Shown: positions 48,315-57,208, counted from the stretch's first letter. The stretch is DNA of 64,000 nucleotides from Bacillota bacterium (GCA_030019365.1 JASEFA010000002.1:396525-460524), one strand, 5' to 3'. The notes: generated by a model from the letters alone, not told the origin. Numbers and translations are program-made.

Positions 48315-48983
48315 ATGGGTGCGTGGGAAAGGCTGCGCGAAGACGTGAAGACCGTGTTCGAGCGCGACCCCGCTGCCAAGAACCTGCTGGAGGTGCTCCT
48401 GTGTTATCCCGGGCTCCACGCCATCTGGCTCCACCGCATCGCCCACTGGCTCTACCGCCGCCGCATGTACGTGGTGGCCCGGCTCATCTCCCACCTTGGC
48501 CGCTTCGCCACCGGCATCGAAATCCACCCCGGGGCCCGGTTTGGGCGGCGGGTCTTCATCGACCACGGCATGGGCACCGTAATCGGAGAGACGGCCGAGG
48601 TGGGGGACGACGTCACCCTGTACCAGGGGGTCACCCTGGGCGGCACCGGCAAGGAAAAGGGGAAGCGGCACCCCACGGTGGAGGACGGGGTCATGATTGC
48701 GGCGGGCGCAAAGGTGCTGGGCAATATCAGGGTGGGCACGGGCAGCAAGATCGGCGCCGGAGCGGTGGTGATCAGGCCGGTGCCGCCCGGGTGCACCGTA
48801 GTGGGGGTGCCCGGGCGGGTAGTCAGACGGGAGGGCCAGGCCGTCCCCCGTCCCGACCTGGAGCACGGCGACCTTCCCGATCCAGTGGCAGAGGCTCTGG
48901 CCGCCCTCCTCCACCGGCTGGAACACCTGGAGGCCCAGGTGGCGGAGTTGCAGGCTCAGTCCTCTTCGATCACAATGCGGTGA
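48315..48983 (+). CDS. cysE: Serine O-acetyltransferase
   Basis: 222 residues. First step of cysteine synthesis: acetylates serine with acetyl-CoA. Typical segments: [51 protein letters not shown] (catalytic His) and the hexapeptide-repeat beta helix to GVPGRVVRR. It has a coiled-coil-like C-terminus ([14 protein letters not shown]). Short EpsC/CysE type of Bacillota. Under a T-box; partner cysK lies at 55 kb. The last 28 bases overlap the convergent cooT. Confidence 0.95.
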   Translation: MGAWERLREDVKTVFERDPAAKNLLEVLLCYPGLHAIWLHRIAHWLYRRRMYVVARLISHLGRFATGIEIHPGARFGRRVFIDHGMGTVIGETAEVGDDVTLYQGVTLGGTGKEKGKRHPTVEDGVMIAAGAKVLGNIRVGTGSKIGAGAVVIRPVPPGCTVVGVPGRVVRREGQAVPRPDLEHGDLPDPVAEALAALLHRLEHLEAQVAELQAQSSSITMR

Positions 48984-49144
48984 TCCATCAACTGCAATTC
49001 TTTGATGCGGGCCCGGATCACCTTCTCCTGTCCGTACAGGTCCTGCAGCAAGAGACGGTCATCCTGCGGGCGGACCGTCACCACGTCGTCCATCACCACT
49101 TCTTCCCGTCCCTCACGAAGAGTGACCACGCGCGACTGGCACAT
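48956..49144 (-). CDS. CooT family small nickel-binding protein
   Basis: 62 residues starting MCQSRVVTL, with the second-position Cys that is the hallmark of the CooT family (nickel-binding dimers linked to carbon monoxide dehydrogenase in Rhodospirillum). The rest ([20 protein letters not shown] and [20 protein letters not shown]) matches the small beta-barrel fold expected. Good GGGGAGGG site. It is convergent with cysE. No CO dehydrogenase gene is in the window, so its role here is open. Confidence 0.72.
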   Translation of the reverse strand: MCQSRVVTLREGREEVVMDDVVTVRPQDDRLLLQDLYGQEKVIRARIKELQLMDHRIVIEED

Positions 49145-49273
49145 CCCTGCTTCCCTCCCCGTTAGGTAACACGACTATTCATATGATAGCACACCGCAGG
49201 GCGTGACGACAGCCTGCCGAACCGGCGCCGCACGGCATCACAGCCCCGCGGTTGCCGGCCAGGGCGGGCGCTA

Positions 49274-50908
49274 TTACAGGGCGAGGGCCACGCCCTCGGC
49301 CCGGGGGTCGGAAACCCCGGTAAGGACCCCGGTGGTAGGGTCGCGCAAGACGAGTTGCACGGCGCCCCCACCTGCCCACGGCCCCACCAGGCGCACGGGG
49401 TGGCCCCGGCGCTCCAGCTCGGCCACCACATCCGCTGGCATGCGCGCCTCCACCCGCAACTCCTCGGGTTCGCCCCAGTGGGCCGGGTCGGTTGCCGGGT
49501 AAGAAGTCCACCGCGGGAACTCCACCGCCGTCGCCGGATCGAACCCCCGGTCCACGAGGCCGACCAGGATCTGGAGGTTCCACTGGGGCTGGCCGTCTCC
49601 TCCCGGAGTACCCCCGACCAGCCAGAGTTCCCCACCCCGGAAGACCATGTAGCAGTTGAGGGTATGTACGGTGCGCTTACCCGGTCCCAGACAGTTAGGG
49701 TGCCCCTCCATAAGGGTGAAGCCGCGCCCGGCCCGATTGTTGAGCAGGATGCCGGTCCCGGGCACCATCACCCCCGACCCAAAAGCAAGGGAGAGGCTCT
49801 GGATGAGCGATACCGCGTTGCCACGCCCGTCCGCCACAGCCAGGTAGGTGGTGTCACCGTCGCTTCGGTCCGCCCCGGGATACCAGCCCGGACGCGCCCG
49901 GTCGGGATCGATTTCCCGGCGTCTACGCGCCGCGTACTCCTTGCTCAGCAGCCGCCCCAGGGGAAAGGGAATGCGGCGGGGGTCGCCGGCGAAGCGCAGG
50001 CGGTCCTCGAAGGCCAGCTTCTGCGCCTCCACCATCAGGTGAACAGCAGTCGCCGTGTCGGGGACGCCCAGGTCGAAACCTTCCAGGATGTTCAGTCCCT
50101 CGAGCAGGATAAAACCCTGGGAAGGAAAGGTGGTCTGGAAAACCGTCATCCCGCGGTAGGTGGTGGCCAGGGGCTCCCCCACCTCGCTCGCGTAGGAGGC
50201 CAGGTCCTCCGGTGCGAAAAGGCCACCCCCCGCCTGCGAGCAGGCCAGCAGGCGCCGGGCCAGCTCTCCCCGGTAGAGGTCGGCGGGATCGCGGGCCAGT
50301 CGGCGGAGCGATTGGCCCAGGTCGGGCTGACGGAGGACTTCCCCCGCCCGGGGTGGTTCGCCCCCCGGCAGGAACACCTCGCGGGCGACGGGGTCCGCCT
50401 GCAGCTTGACTCGCTGGGACCAGATGTCCGCCGCCAGGGAAGGAGTAACCACAAAGCCCTCTTCGGCGTATGAAATGGCCGGCTCCAGCAACTCTGCGAG
50501 CGGTCGGGTTCCCGCCAGGGCCAGGGCGCGGACCCAGGCGTCCACCGCCCCGGGCACCGAAACCGACAGGATGCCTTCCCGGGGCATGGTGTGGTACCCC
50601 CGTTGCCGGTAGACCTCGGGGGAGGCAGCCCGCGGGGCGGGACCGGAACCAGAGATGGCGGTGACGCGCCCGCGCTCCGCCTCGTAGGTCAGGAGGAAGG
50701 CGTCGCCCCCGGGGCCGCACATCTGGGGTAGCACCACGCACGCCACGCCGGCGGCGGCGATGGCGGCATCGACCGCATTCCCTCCTGCCCGCAGCACCTC
50801 CACCCCCGCCAGGGTGGCCAGAGGGTGCGCCGTGGCCACCACCCCCCTGGAGCCCACCACAGGACGGCAGGGCCGCCCCGTCCAGGCGGCCTGCTCATGA
50901 TCGACCAT
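49274..50908 (-). CDS. ggt: Gamma-glutamyltranspeptidase family protein
   Basis: 544 residues from ATG 50908 (GGGGGT seven bases upstream). N-terminal GVVATAHPLATLAGVEVLRAGGNAVDAAIA; the autoprocessing and catalytic Thr begins DTTYLAVADGRGNAVSLIQS; the GTGILLNNRAGRGF loop is typical. Ntn-hydrolase that hydrolyses or transfers gamma-glutamyl groups. No obvious signal peptide, so a cytosolic acylase-like role is possible. It lies between rplA and cooT, where rplJ would be expected. Confidence 0.88.
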   Translation of the reverse strand: MVDHEQAAWTGRPCRPVVGSRGVVATAHPLATLAGVEVLRAGGNAVDAAIAAAGVACVVLPQMCGPGGDAFLLTYEAERGRVTAISGSGPAPRAASPEVYRQRGYHTMPREGILSVSVPGAVDAWVRALALAGTRPLAELLEPAISYAEEGFVVTPSLAADIWSQRVKLQADPVAREVFLPGGEPPRAGEVLRQPDLGQSLRRLARDPADLYRGELARRLLACSQAGGGLFAPEDLASYASEVGEPLATTYRGMTVFQTTFPSQGFILLEGLNILEGFDLGVPDTATAVHLMVEAQKLAFEDRLRFAGDPRRIPFPLGRLLSKEYAARRRREIDPDRARPGWYPGADRSDGDTTYLAVADGRGNAVSLIQSLSLAFGSGVMVPGTGILLNNRAGRGFTLMEGHPNCLGPGKRTVHTLNCYMVFRGGELWLVGGTPGGDGQPQWNLQILVGLVDRGFDPATAVEFPRWTSYPATDPAHWGEPEELRVEARMPADVVAELERRGHPVRLVGPWAGGGAVQLVLRDPTTGVLTGVSDPRAEGVALAL

Positions 50909-50955
50909 AGACTTGACCCCCACTGACAAATCCCGCCTCCCCACCGTCTGGCGAA

Positions 50956-51669
50956 TCAGGCGGGTCGCTCGGCGGCCCGCTGGGCCCGCAGCGGGTTGAT
51001 GCGGATGCCAGGGCCCATGGTGGAAGATACTGTCACGGTGCGCACGTAAGTCCCCTTCGCCGCGGCGGGGCGGGCGCGCAGGATGGCCTCCATGAGGGCG
51101 TGAAAGTTTTCCAGCAGCCGGTCGGACTCGAACGAGACCTTCCCGATGGGCACATGTACGATACCCGTCTTATCCACCCGGAACTCGACCTTGCCCTGCT
51201 TGATCTCCCGCACGGCAGCGGCCACGTCGAAGGTAACCGTCCCCGTCTTGGGGTTGGGCATGAGGCCTTTGGGCCCCAGGATGCGGCCCAGCCGGCCCAC
51301 CATGCCCATCATGTCCGGTGTGGCCACCGTGGCATCGAAGTCGAGCCAGCCACCCTGGATCTTCTGGACCAACTCTTCGGCGCCCACGTGGTCGGCCCCC
51401 GCCGCCTCGGCCTCCTTGGCCTTATCCCCCTTGGCGAAGACCAGCACCCGCCGGGTCTTCCCGGTACCGTGGGGCAGGACCACCGCCCCCCGCACCATCT
51501 GGTCGGCGTGGCGCGGGTCGACACCCAAACGCACGGCCACCTCCACGGTTTCGTCGAACCTGGCCGTCGCGGTCTTCTTGACCACATCCATGGCCTCGGC
51601 CGGGTCGTACAGGGTGGCGCGACTCACCTGTCTGTCGGCCTCGAGGAATCTCTTGCCGTGCTTTGCCAT
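50956..51669 (-). CDS. rplA: Ribosomal protein L1 (uL1)
   Basis: 237 residues from ATG 51669, with GGAGG upstream. [15 protein letters not shown] opening; [19 protein letters not shown] is the family signature. Forms the L1 stalk and often represses rplK-rplA. It ends 48 bases before ggt starts. Confidence 0.98.
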   Translation of the reverse strand: MAKHGKRFLEADRQVSRATLYDPAEAMDVVKKTATARFDETVEVAVRLGVDPRHADQMVRGAVVLPHGTGKTRRVLVFAKGDKAKEAEAAGADHVGAEELVQKIQGGWLDFDATVATPDMMGMVGRLGRILGPKGLMPNPKTGTVTFDVAAAVREIKQGKVEFRVDKTGIVHVPIGKVSFESDRLLENFHALMEAILRARPAAAKGTYVRTVTVSSTMGPGIRINPLRAQRAAERPA

Positions 51670-51787
51670 CTCCTGAACCTCCTGTGGTGATGATCGGTCG
51701 CCGCCGCGACCTCCCACTACCCGAATGCCGCATGCCGCCGGGCGCCCGCCACGGCGCTACCACACCTGTGCCCGACCGGGCCCCGGC

Positions 51788-52216
51788 TCATTCTCCCCCG
51801 ATCTCGATGCCCATGCTGCGCGCGGTACCGGCCAGGATGCGCTCCGCTGCCTCCACATCCTGGGTATTCAGCTCGGCCAGCTTGCGCTGGGCGATTTCCC
51901 GCAACTGCTGCCGGCTGATGCGCCCCACCTTGTTGCGGTTGGGCTCACCGGACCCCTTTTCCACCCGGGCCGCCTCCCGCAACAGCACCGAGGCCGGAGG
52001 AGCCTTGGTGACGAAGGTGAAACTGCGGTCCTGGTAGATGGTGATCTCCACCGGGACGATGGTGCCGGCCTGGGCGGCCGTGCGCTTGTTGTACTCGTCG
52101 CAGAAGGCCTTGATGTTGATGCCGTGCTGGGCCAGGGCCGGACCCACGGGGGGAGCCGGTGTCGCCCTGCCCGCCGGTAGCTGCAGCTTGACCACTGCCA
52201 CCACTTTCTTCGCCAT
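51788..52216 (-). CDS. rplK: Ribosomal protein L11 (uL11)
   Basis: 142 residues. [20 protein letters not shown] and [15 protein letters not shown] are canonical; the C-terminal RNA-binding domain ends with [10 protein letters not shown]. Factor-binding centre, thiostrepton site. 118 non-coding bases separate it from rplA. Confidence 0.98.
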   Translation of the reverse strand: MAKKVVAVVKLQLPAGRATPAPPVGPALAQHGINIKAFCDEYNKRTAAQAGTIVPVEITIYQDRSFTFVTKAPPASVLLREAARVEKGSGEPNRNKVGRISRQQLREIAQRKLAELNTQDVEAAERILAGTARSMGIEIGGE

Positions 52217-52229
52217 CGACGCGAACCTC

Positions 52230-52757
52230 CTACAGCTCCTGTACCTGACCGTAATCCAGCTCCAGGGGGGTCTCCCGGCCGAATATGGACACCAGCACCC
52301 TGAGCTTGCCCTTCTCGGGGACCAGTTCCTGCACCGTACCCACGACGCCCGCAAAGGGCCCTGACTTGACCCGCACGCTCTGCCCCACCTCGTAGTGAAC
52401 CTTGGGCTTGGGTTCCTCGTCACCCATCTGGCGGAGCAGTTCGCGTACTTCGTCGGCCAAAAGGGGCAGCGGACGCGGGCCTGTGCCCACGAAACCCGTC
52501 ACTCCAGGGGTGTGGCGCACCACGTACCAGGATTCATCGCTCATGATCATTTCCACCAGGACGTAACCGGGATAGATCTTCTTCTTGGTGATCTTGCGCT
52601 TGCCGTCCTTGATCTCGATCTCGTCCTCGGTGGGGACCACCACCCGGAAGATGCGATCCTCCATCCCCATGGACCTGACCCGCTTCTCCAGGTTGGCCTT
52701 CACCTTGTTCTCGTATCCCGAGTACGTGTGCACGACGTACCAGCGCTTTTCGTTCAT
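52230..52757 (-). CDS. nusG: Transcription antitermination factor NusG
   Basis: 175 residues from ATG 52757. NGN domain opens [16 protein letters not shown] and the KOW domain has [18 protein letters not shown]. Couples RNA polymerase to ribosome or Rho. Between secE and rplK as usual. Confidence 0.98.
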   Translation of the reverse strand: MNEKRWYVVHTYSGYENKVKANLEKRVRSMGMEDRIFRVVVPTEDEIEIKDGKRKITKKKIYPGYVLVEMIMSDESWYVVRHTPGVTGFVGTGPRPLPLLADEVRELLRQMGDEEPKPKVHYEVGQSVRVKSGPFAGVVGTVQELVPEKGKLRVLVSIFGRETPLELDYGQVQEL

Positions 52758-52777
52758 GACTGGTACTTCGACCCCCG

Positions 52778-53218
52778 TCACCGGATGATCAGCCTCAGCA
52801 GGCCGCTCAGCCCGATATCGAACACCCAGATCACCAGGCCCACGATGGCGGTGGACGCCACCACCACCAGAGTATATACCATGGTCTCCCGCCGGGACGG
52901 CCACACCACCTTCCGCATCTCCAACCTGGTTTCGCGGAAATAGGCTACGGCGTTCCGGTAAGTGCGGCGGATTGCGGCGACCAGCCTCTGCTCGGGGGAA
53001 AGAAGGCGTACCCGGGCCACCCGCGGCCGGGCCCGCACCCGAGCCGGAGCACCGGGCTTGCCGCCTTCCCTACCGACCGGGGAGTGTACTGTCCGGGCAG
53101 GGGACGTCCGCCCGGGCCCGGGTGCGGCGGACCGCCGGGCAGCTGTCGGGACGGATGATGAGGCGTGTCTTCCTTTCCCGGTGCCCACCTTTTCCTTGAT
53201 CGCCGCCTTACCCCCCAC
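52778..53218 (-). CDS. secE: Protein translocase subunit SecE with long N-terminal extension
   Basis: 146 residues if it starts at GTG 53218 (AAGG-type site upstream). The normal SecE core is only the last 60 or so residues: AYFRETRLEMRKVVWPSRRE, then one membrane helix. The first 80 residues are basic and low in complexity (rich in Ala, Arg, Pro, Gly). A start nearer the core cannot be excluded. Third Sec component with SecY. Confidence 0.92.
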   Translation of the reverse strand: MGGKAAIKEKVGTGKGRHASSSVPTAARRSAAPGPGRTSPARTVHSPVGREGGKPGAPARVRARPRVARVRLLSPEQRLVAAIRRTYRNAVAYFRETRLEMRKVVWPSRRETMVYTLVVVASTAIVGLVIWVFDIGLSGLLRLIIR

Positions 53219-53271
53219 TCTACCTTCCCCCCAGGACAAAGTTAAAGCGGCAATCTGCCGCAATCATGAAC

Positions 53272-53348
53272 TGGCAGGCCCGGAGGGATTCGAACCCCCA
53301 ACCCGCGGATTTGGAGTCCGCTGCTCTGCCTGTTAGAGCTACGGGCCT
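53272..53348 (-). tRNA. trnW: tRNA-Trp (CCA)
   Basis: Full cloverleaf on the minus strand: acceptor AGGCCCG/CGGGCCT, D-arm GCTC/GAGC, anticodon loop CTCCAAA with CCA, T-arm GGGGG-TTCGAAT-CCCTC, encoded CCA end. Located between rpmG and secE, the common clostridial arrangement. Confidence 0.97.
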
Positions 53349-53370
53349 GCACTGCTAGACGGGAGCGGGA

Positions 53371-53520
53371 CTACCTGGTCTCGCGGTGGAGGGTGTGGCG
53401 CCTGCAGGTGCGACAGTACTTCTTGAACTCCAGCCGGTTGGGATCGTTCTTCTTGTTCTTGGTACTGGTGTAGTTGCGTTCCTTGCACTCCGTACAGGCC
53501 ATGGTAACGATAACCCGCAA
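53371..53520 (-). CDS. rpmG: Ribosomal protein L33 (bL33), zinc form
   Basis: 49 residues from TTG 53520, seven bases after GGAGGT. Zinc knuckles [10 protein letters not shown] and YCRTCRRHT flank the [14 protein letters not shown] core. First gene of rpmG-trnW-secE-nusG-rplK-rplA. Confidence 0.97.
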   Translation of the reverse strand: MRVIVTMACTECKERNYTSTKNKKNDPNRLEFKKYCRTCRRHTLHRETR

Positions 53521-53546
53521 GCACTGCACCTCCGATCGCAAGCCTA

Positions 53547-53576
53547 ACTCTAGCACAGCCGTGAACACACTGTCAA
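53547..53576 (-). promoter_or_regulatory. Sigma-A promoter of the rpmG-trnW-secE-nusG-rplKA operon
   Basis: Minus-strand TTGACA (53576-53571), 18-base spacer, TAGAGT (53552-53547), about 25 bases before the rpmG start. Confidence 0.8.
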
Positions 53577-53713
53577 GCCAAGCTGCCAATCCACTGCCAA
53601 ACGCCAACTCCCGGCAGGCCACGGGGCAGCGGCAAAAAAGCACCGCCTCTGATCGCCAGTTCCCCGAAACGGGGTCCGGTCAACTGTTGCCCCTCTTGCT
53701 GACCAATGCTCTG

Positions 53714-54961
53714 CTATGTTGCGTGCTGGCGCTGGCGCCTCACCACGGGCAGGCGCCAGTTTACCCAGGCGATGATACCGCCGGCCAGATTGTAGACGTG
53801 CTCAAACCCCGCGTCGCGAAGTGCACGTACCGCTCTGCCGCTCCGCTCCCCGACCTCACACACCAGGATCGCCGGCCTCTCCGGGTCGATCTCTTCCGAG
53901 CGCCACGCCAGTTCACCCAGCGGGATCAGACGCGAACGGTCAATATGCTCGCGCTCGTATTCATGAGCTTCCCGTACGTCGATGAGCTGGGCACCTCGCC
54001 CCAGGAGCTCGACGGCCTGCAGGGGGGTAACGTCTGCTGTCTCTCCCCCGGCCCCGGTCGCGGGAGTCCGCGGAGCGGCAACGCCGGACGCGGCCTGCGG
54101 GAGGCCGCCGCCGGGGGCGGGTGGAGCAGGGATAGCGTGCGGTACGGGTACGCCGCAGAATTCCTTGTAGTCGACGAGGGCCGTGATGGTCGGGTTGTCA
54201 CCGCAGGCCGGACAGTCGGGCCGGCGCTCCCACCGGACGACGTGGTGCTCAACGGCGAGGGCGTCGTAAATGTACAGCCGGTTCGACAGCGTCCTGCCGA
54301 TCCCGAGGATGAGCTTGATGGTCTCCATGGCCTGCAGCGTCCCCATCTGGCCCGCCAGCGCACCGATGATCCCCACCTCGGCGCAACTGGGCACACTGCC
54401 GGGAGGAGGCGGCGTCGGGAACAGGCAGCGGTAGCATCCCTTACCAGGCTCATACACGGTGGCCTGCCCCTCAAAGCGCAGGATAGCAGCGTCAACCAGA
54501 GGCTTCCTCAAGAGCACGCAGGCATCGCTCAGCAGGTACCTGGTGGGGAAGTTGTCGCACCCGTTTACCACCACGTCGTAGTCGGCGAGGATTTCCAATG
54601 CGTTTTGCGAGTCGAGCACCGTTTGGTAGGCAATTACCCGGACGTCGGAGTTCAACGCTTCGATGTGTCGCCGGGCGGATTCGGTCTTGGGCATGCCCAC
54701 GCTGGCATCGTCGTGGATCACCTGCCGCTGGAGATTCGAGCGGTCCACCACATCCCCATCCACGATGCCGATGGTGCCCACACCCGCTGCGGCCAGGTAC
54801 AGGGCAGCAGGCGAACCCAGGCCCCCCGCACCTACGATCAGCACCCTGGCGTCCAGGAGACGCTTCTGGCCTTCCACACCTACTTCGGCCAGGCGGGTGT
54901 GGCGCGAGTAACGCTCCATCTGGTCGGGCGTGAGGAAGGGGACACCCCACGTACTCTGCAT
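53714..54961 (-). CDS. E1-like adenylyltransferase fused to a rhodanese domain (MoeZ/MoeB-R type)
   Basis: 415 residues, ATG after GGAAGGAGGAC. Residues 1-270: ThiF/MoeB/HesA E1 domain with nucleotide loop GAGGLGSPAALYLAAAGVG (45-63), DGDVVDRSNLQRQV, and zinc CxxC pairs CYRC and CPAC. A Pro/Ala-rich linker (about 280-305) joins a C-terminal rhodanese domain with active-site loop CEVGERSG. Such fusions adenylate and then thiolate the C-terminus of small sulfur carriers (MoaD, ThiS or CysO-type). Divergent from cysK, which suggests a link to cysteine or thiocarboxylate metabolism. Confidence 0.88.
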   Translation of the reverse strand: MQSTWGVPFLTPDQMERYSRHTRLAEVGVEGQKRLLDARVLIVGAGGLGSPAALYLAAAGVGTIGIVDGDVVDRSNLQRQVIHDDASVGMPKTESARRHIEALNSDVRVIAYQTVLDSQNALEILADYDVVVNGCDNFPTRYLLSDACVLLRKPLVDAAILRFEGQATVYEPGKGCYRCLFPTPPPPGSVPSCAEVGIIGALAGQMGTLQAMETIKLILGIGRTLSNRLYIYDALAVEHHVVRWERRPDCPACGDNPTITALVDYKEFCGVPVPHAIPAPPAPGGGLPQAASGVAAPRTPATGAGGETADVTPLQAVELLGRGAQLIDVREAHEYEREHIDRSRLIPLGELAWRSEEIDPERPAILVCEVGERSGRAVRALRDAGFEHVYNLAGGIIAWVNWRLPVVRRQRQHAT

Positions 54962-55083
54962 TGTATGTCCTCCTTCCCGGCAGAGACTCGCTCGCGATCA
55001 AACCAAGCTGGTGCGGTGCCCACGGGCGCTGAACCCCGGCAAGTCGCCCCGCGATGCGATGCCCCCGCGATGCAGCCGCCCCG

Positions 55084-55112
55084 TTGACAGCGCCACGATC
55101 ACATTATATAGT
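55084..55112 (+). promoter_or_regulatory. Sigma-A promoter of cysK
   Basis: TTGACA (55084-55089), 17-base spacer, TATAGT (55107-55112), about 47 bases before the start codon. The AT-rich area around the -10 and the following AACCAATTGGGT partial dyad (55128-55139) could bind a regulator. Confidence 0.85.
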
Positions 55113-55158
55113 TGAGCGAACCAATTGGGTAGCTCCACAAACTCAGGAGGCTACGGGG

Positions 55159-56097
55159 ATGGCGGACGGAACGCGGATTAACGAGGACGTCACCAGGCTC
55201 GTAGGAAACACACCCCTGGTGCGCCTGAACCGGGTGACCCGGGGATGCGTGGCCACGGTGCTGGCGAAGCTCGAGTTCTATAACCCATGTGGCAGCGTCA
55301 AAGACCGCATCGGAGTTAACATGATAGAAGCGGCAGAACGGGCAGGCCTGATCGGAGAGGATACCGTGATCGTGGAACCCACGAGCGGCAATACCGGGAT
55401 TGCCCTGGCTTTCGTGTGCGCGGCCAAAGGCTACCGTCTCATCCTGACCATGCCCGAGACCATGAGCCTCGAACGCCGGGCACTCCTCAAAGCTCTGGGG
55501 GCCGAACTGATCCTCACCCCCGGCCCGGAGGGGATGGCGGGGGCAGTGCGTAGGGCCGAGGAACTGGTTGCCGGGCGGCCCGGGTACTTCATGCCCAACC
55601 AGTTTGCCAACCCGGCCAATCCCGAGATCCACCGGCGCACCACGGCCGAAGAGATCTGGCGGGATACGGGGGGGCGGGTGGATACACTGGTGGCGGGCGT
55701 GGGCACGGGGGGTACCATCACCGGGGTGGCCGAAGTAATCAAGTCCCGCAAACCTTCCTTCAAGGCCATAGCCGTGGAACCGGCCGGCTCCCCGGTGCTC
55801 TCCGGGGGCAGCCCTGGCCCCCACAAGATCCAGGGGATTGGAGCGGGCTTCGTCCCGGCAGTGCTCAACCTGGCCATCGTCGACGAAATCGTCCAGGTGA
55901 CCAACGAGCAGGCCTTCGACATGGCCCGGCGTCTGGCCCGGGAGGAGGGATTGCTTGCCGGCATCTCCTCCGGTGCCGCGACCCACGCCGCCGTCGCGGT
56001 AGCCCGTCGTCCCGAGAACCAGGGGAAACTCGTCGTCGTGATACTGCCCGACACCGGCGAGCGTTACCTGTCCACACCCCTCTTCCAGGAGGGCTAG
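55159..56097 (+). CDS. cysK: Cysteine synthase (O-acetylserine sulfhydrylase)
   Basis: 312 residues from ATG 55159, eight bases after AGGAGG. Replaces the acetyl group of O-acetylserine with sulfide. PLP Lys in NPCGSVKDR (Lys 48), substrate loop TSGNTG (75-80), phosphate loop GTGGTITG, closing SSGAA. Works with cysE at 48 kb. The Rrf2 regulator gene is convergent at its 3' end. Confidence 0.96.
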   Translation: MADGTRINEDVTRLVGNTPLVRLNRVTRGCVATVLAKLEFYNPCGSVKDRIGVNMIEAAERAGLIGEDTVIVEPTSGNTGIALAFVCAAKGYRLILTMPETMSLERRALLKALGAELILTPGPEGMAGAVRRAEELVAGRPGYFMPNQFANPANPEIHRRTTAEEIWRDTGGRVDTLVAGVGTGGTITGVAEVIKSRKPSFKAIAVEPAGSPVLSGGSPGPHKIQGIGAGFVPAVLNLAIVDEIVQVTNEQAFDMARRLAREEGLLAGISSGAATHAAVAVARRPENQGKLVVVILPDTGERYLSTPLFQEG

Positions 56098-56122
56098 CGA
56101 CGGCCAGGCCCCTCAGAACCTG

Positions 56123-56566
56123 CTAGATGTAGTACATGGGGGCTTCGCCTGACAGTTCCTCCTGCCGCCCGGCCAGGCCGGCCAGGGTGTACTGGCGTAG
56201 TGTGTTCTCTACAATATCGGTGAGCCGGACCCACACCTCTCGCATGGCACAGCGGGGGGCCCGTGGACACACATCAGGCCGGTCCACGCATTCCACCGGA
56301 GCCAGTGATCCCTCGGCTGCCCGCACCACATCGGCCAGGGTAACCTCTCGTGGCGGGCGGGCCAGCGCAATGCCCCCGCCTGTACCGCGGTGGGTCGTCA
56401 CCAGCCCCGCCGACCTCAGCATGCCTACCAGCTGGGCCAGGTAGTCGGCAGAGATCTCCTGTTCGGCCGCCACCCCTTTCAGTTGCACCTGGCGACCGCG
56501 GGCATGAGCCCGGGCGATACTGACCAGCGCCCGGCAGGCGTAGCGACTGCGGGTCGAGAGCCTCAA
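56123..56566 (-). CDS. Rrf2 family transcriptional regulator (IscR/CymR-like)
   Basis: 147 residues from TTG 56566 (MRLSTRSRYACRAL), with AGAGGTGG upstream. Winged helix with KGVAAEQEISADYLAQLV and the wing LVTTHRGTGGGIALARPP. Three cysteines in CVDRPDVC and PRC (spacing about 6 and 5) resemble the cluster ligands of IscR, so it may sense Fe-S or sulfur status. The neighbours (cysK, E1-rhodanese) suggest control of cysteine synthesis, as CymR does in Bacillus. The target site is not proven. Confidence 0.88.
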   Translation of the reverse strand: MRLSTRSRYACRALVSIARAHARGRQVQLKGVAAEQEISADYLAQLVGMLRSAGLVTTHRGTGGGIALARPPREVTLADVVRAAEGSLAPVECVDRPDVCPRAPRCAMREVWVRLTDIVENTLRQYTLAGLAGRQEELSGEAPMYYI

Positions 56567-56599
56567 TCTGCCACCTCTTCTATCGCACCGACTGTCCAC

Positions 56600-56628
56600 A
56601 TATTAAGTTAGTGTATCGATTAGGTCAA
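56600..56628 (-). promoter_or_regulatory. Sigma-A promoter of the Rrf2 gene
   Basis: Minus-strand TTGACC (56628-56623), 17-base spacer, TAATAT (56605-56600). A weak dyad covers the -10 (ACACTAA ... AATATGTGG), where autorepression could act. Confidence 0.8.
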
Positions 56629-56687
56629 CTAGCCAATAGGCAGCCCGGCAACGCTCAGCCACACGGGACAACGTGGGTCATTGAAGG

Positions 56688-56728
56688 GAAGCGGCCCTGC
56701 ACACGCCTGGCGTTCGCGGGGCCGCTTC
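56688..56728 (-). terminator. Terminator of the tRNA operon
   Basis: Perfect 10-bp stem GAAGCGGCCC (56688-56697) with GGGCCGCTTC (56719-56728), 12 bases after the last tRNA. On the minus strand it is followed by CCTTCAATG, so the U-tract is poor, but the position fits. Confidence 0.6.
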
Positions 56729-56739
56729 TCCGAAGTTTA

Positions 56740-56815
56740 TGGAGCTCACACCCGGGATCGAACCGGGGACCTCCGCCTTACCAAGGCGACGCTCTGCCGA
56801 CTGAGCTATGTGAGC
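56740..56815 (-). tRNA. tRNA-Thr (GGT)
   Basis: Minus-strand cloverleaf: acceptor GCTCACA/TGTGAGC, anticodon loop TTGGTAA with GGT, T-arm TTCGATC, encoded CCA. Last gene of a four-tRNA operon. Confidence 0.96.
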
Positions 56816-56828
56816 CCACTTATGTGCT

Positions 56829-56905
<77 letters not shown>

Positions 56906-56921
56906 ACGCGATTCAATTGGA

Positions 56922-57006
56922 TGGTGGAGAGGGCTGGATTCGAACCAGCGAAGGCTGCGCCAGCGGTTTTACAGACCGCCCCCTTTGGCCGCTTGGGTAC
57001 CTCTCC
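56922..57006 (-). tRNA. tRNA-Tyr (GTA)
   Basis: Minus-strand gene of 85 bases with the long variable arm of class II tRNAs; anticodon loop CTGTAAA with GTA; acceptor GGAGAGG/CCTCTCC; encoded CCA. Confidence 0.96.
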
Positions 57007-57012
57007 GCCCTC

Positions 57013-57087
57013 TGGAGCTGGCGGTCGGACTCGAACCGACAACCTGCTGATTACAAATCAGCCGCTCTTCCGTTGAGCCACGCCAGC
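57013..57087 (-). tRNA. tRNA-Thr (TGT)
   Basis: Minus-strand cloverleaf: acceptor GCTGGCG/CGCCAGC, anticodon loop TTTGTAA with TGT, T-arm TTCGAGT, encoded CCA. First gene of the tRNA operon. Confidence 0.96.
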
Positions 57088-57108
57088 CCGGCCCGACAGC
57101 CAACGCTC

Positions 57109-57137
57109 ATTATAGCTTCTTTGCCTGCTCGGGTCAA
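57109..57137 (-). promoter_or_regulatory. Sigma-A promoter of the tRNA operon
   Basis: Minus-strand TTGACC (57137-57132), 17-base spacer, TATAAT (57114-57109), about 20 bases before tRNA-Thr(TGT). Confidence 0.88.
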
Positions 57138-57208
57138 GTGCAACGGGCGGCGCCCCGCGGCGCCCGCCGGTGCCGCGCCTGCGTACATCGGGCCCCGCCA
57201 CCGCGCCC

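Noticed and set aside
55099-55986. Minus-strand frame opposite cysK
   Set aside because: No motif or ribosome site; cysK on the plus strand is unmistakable.
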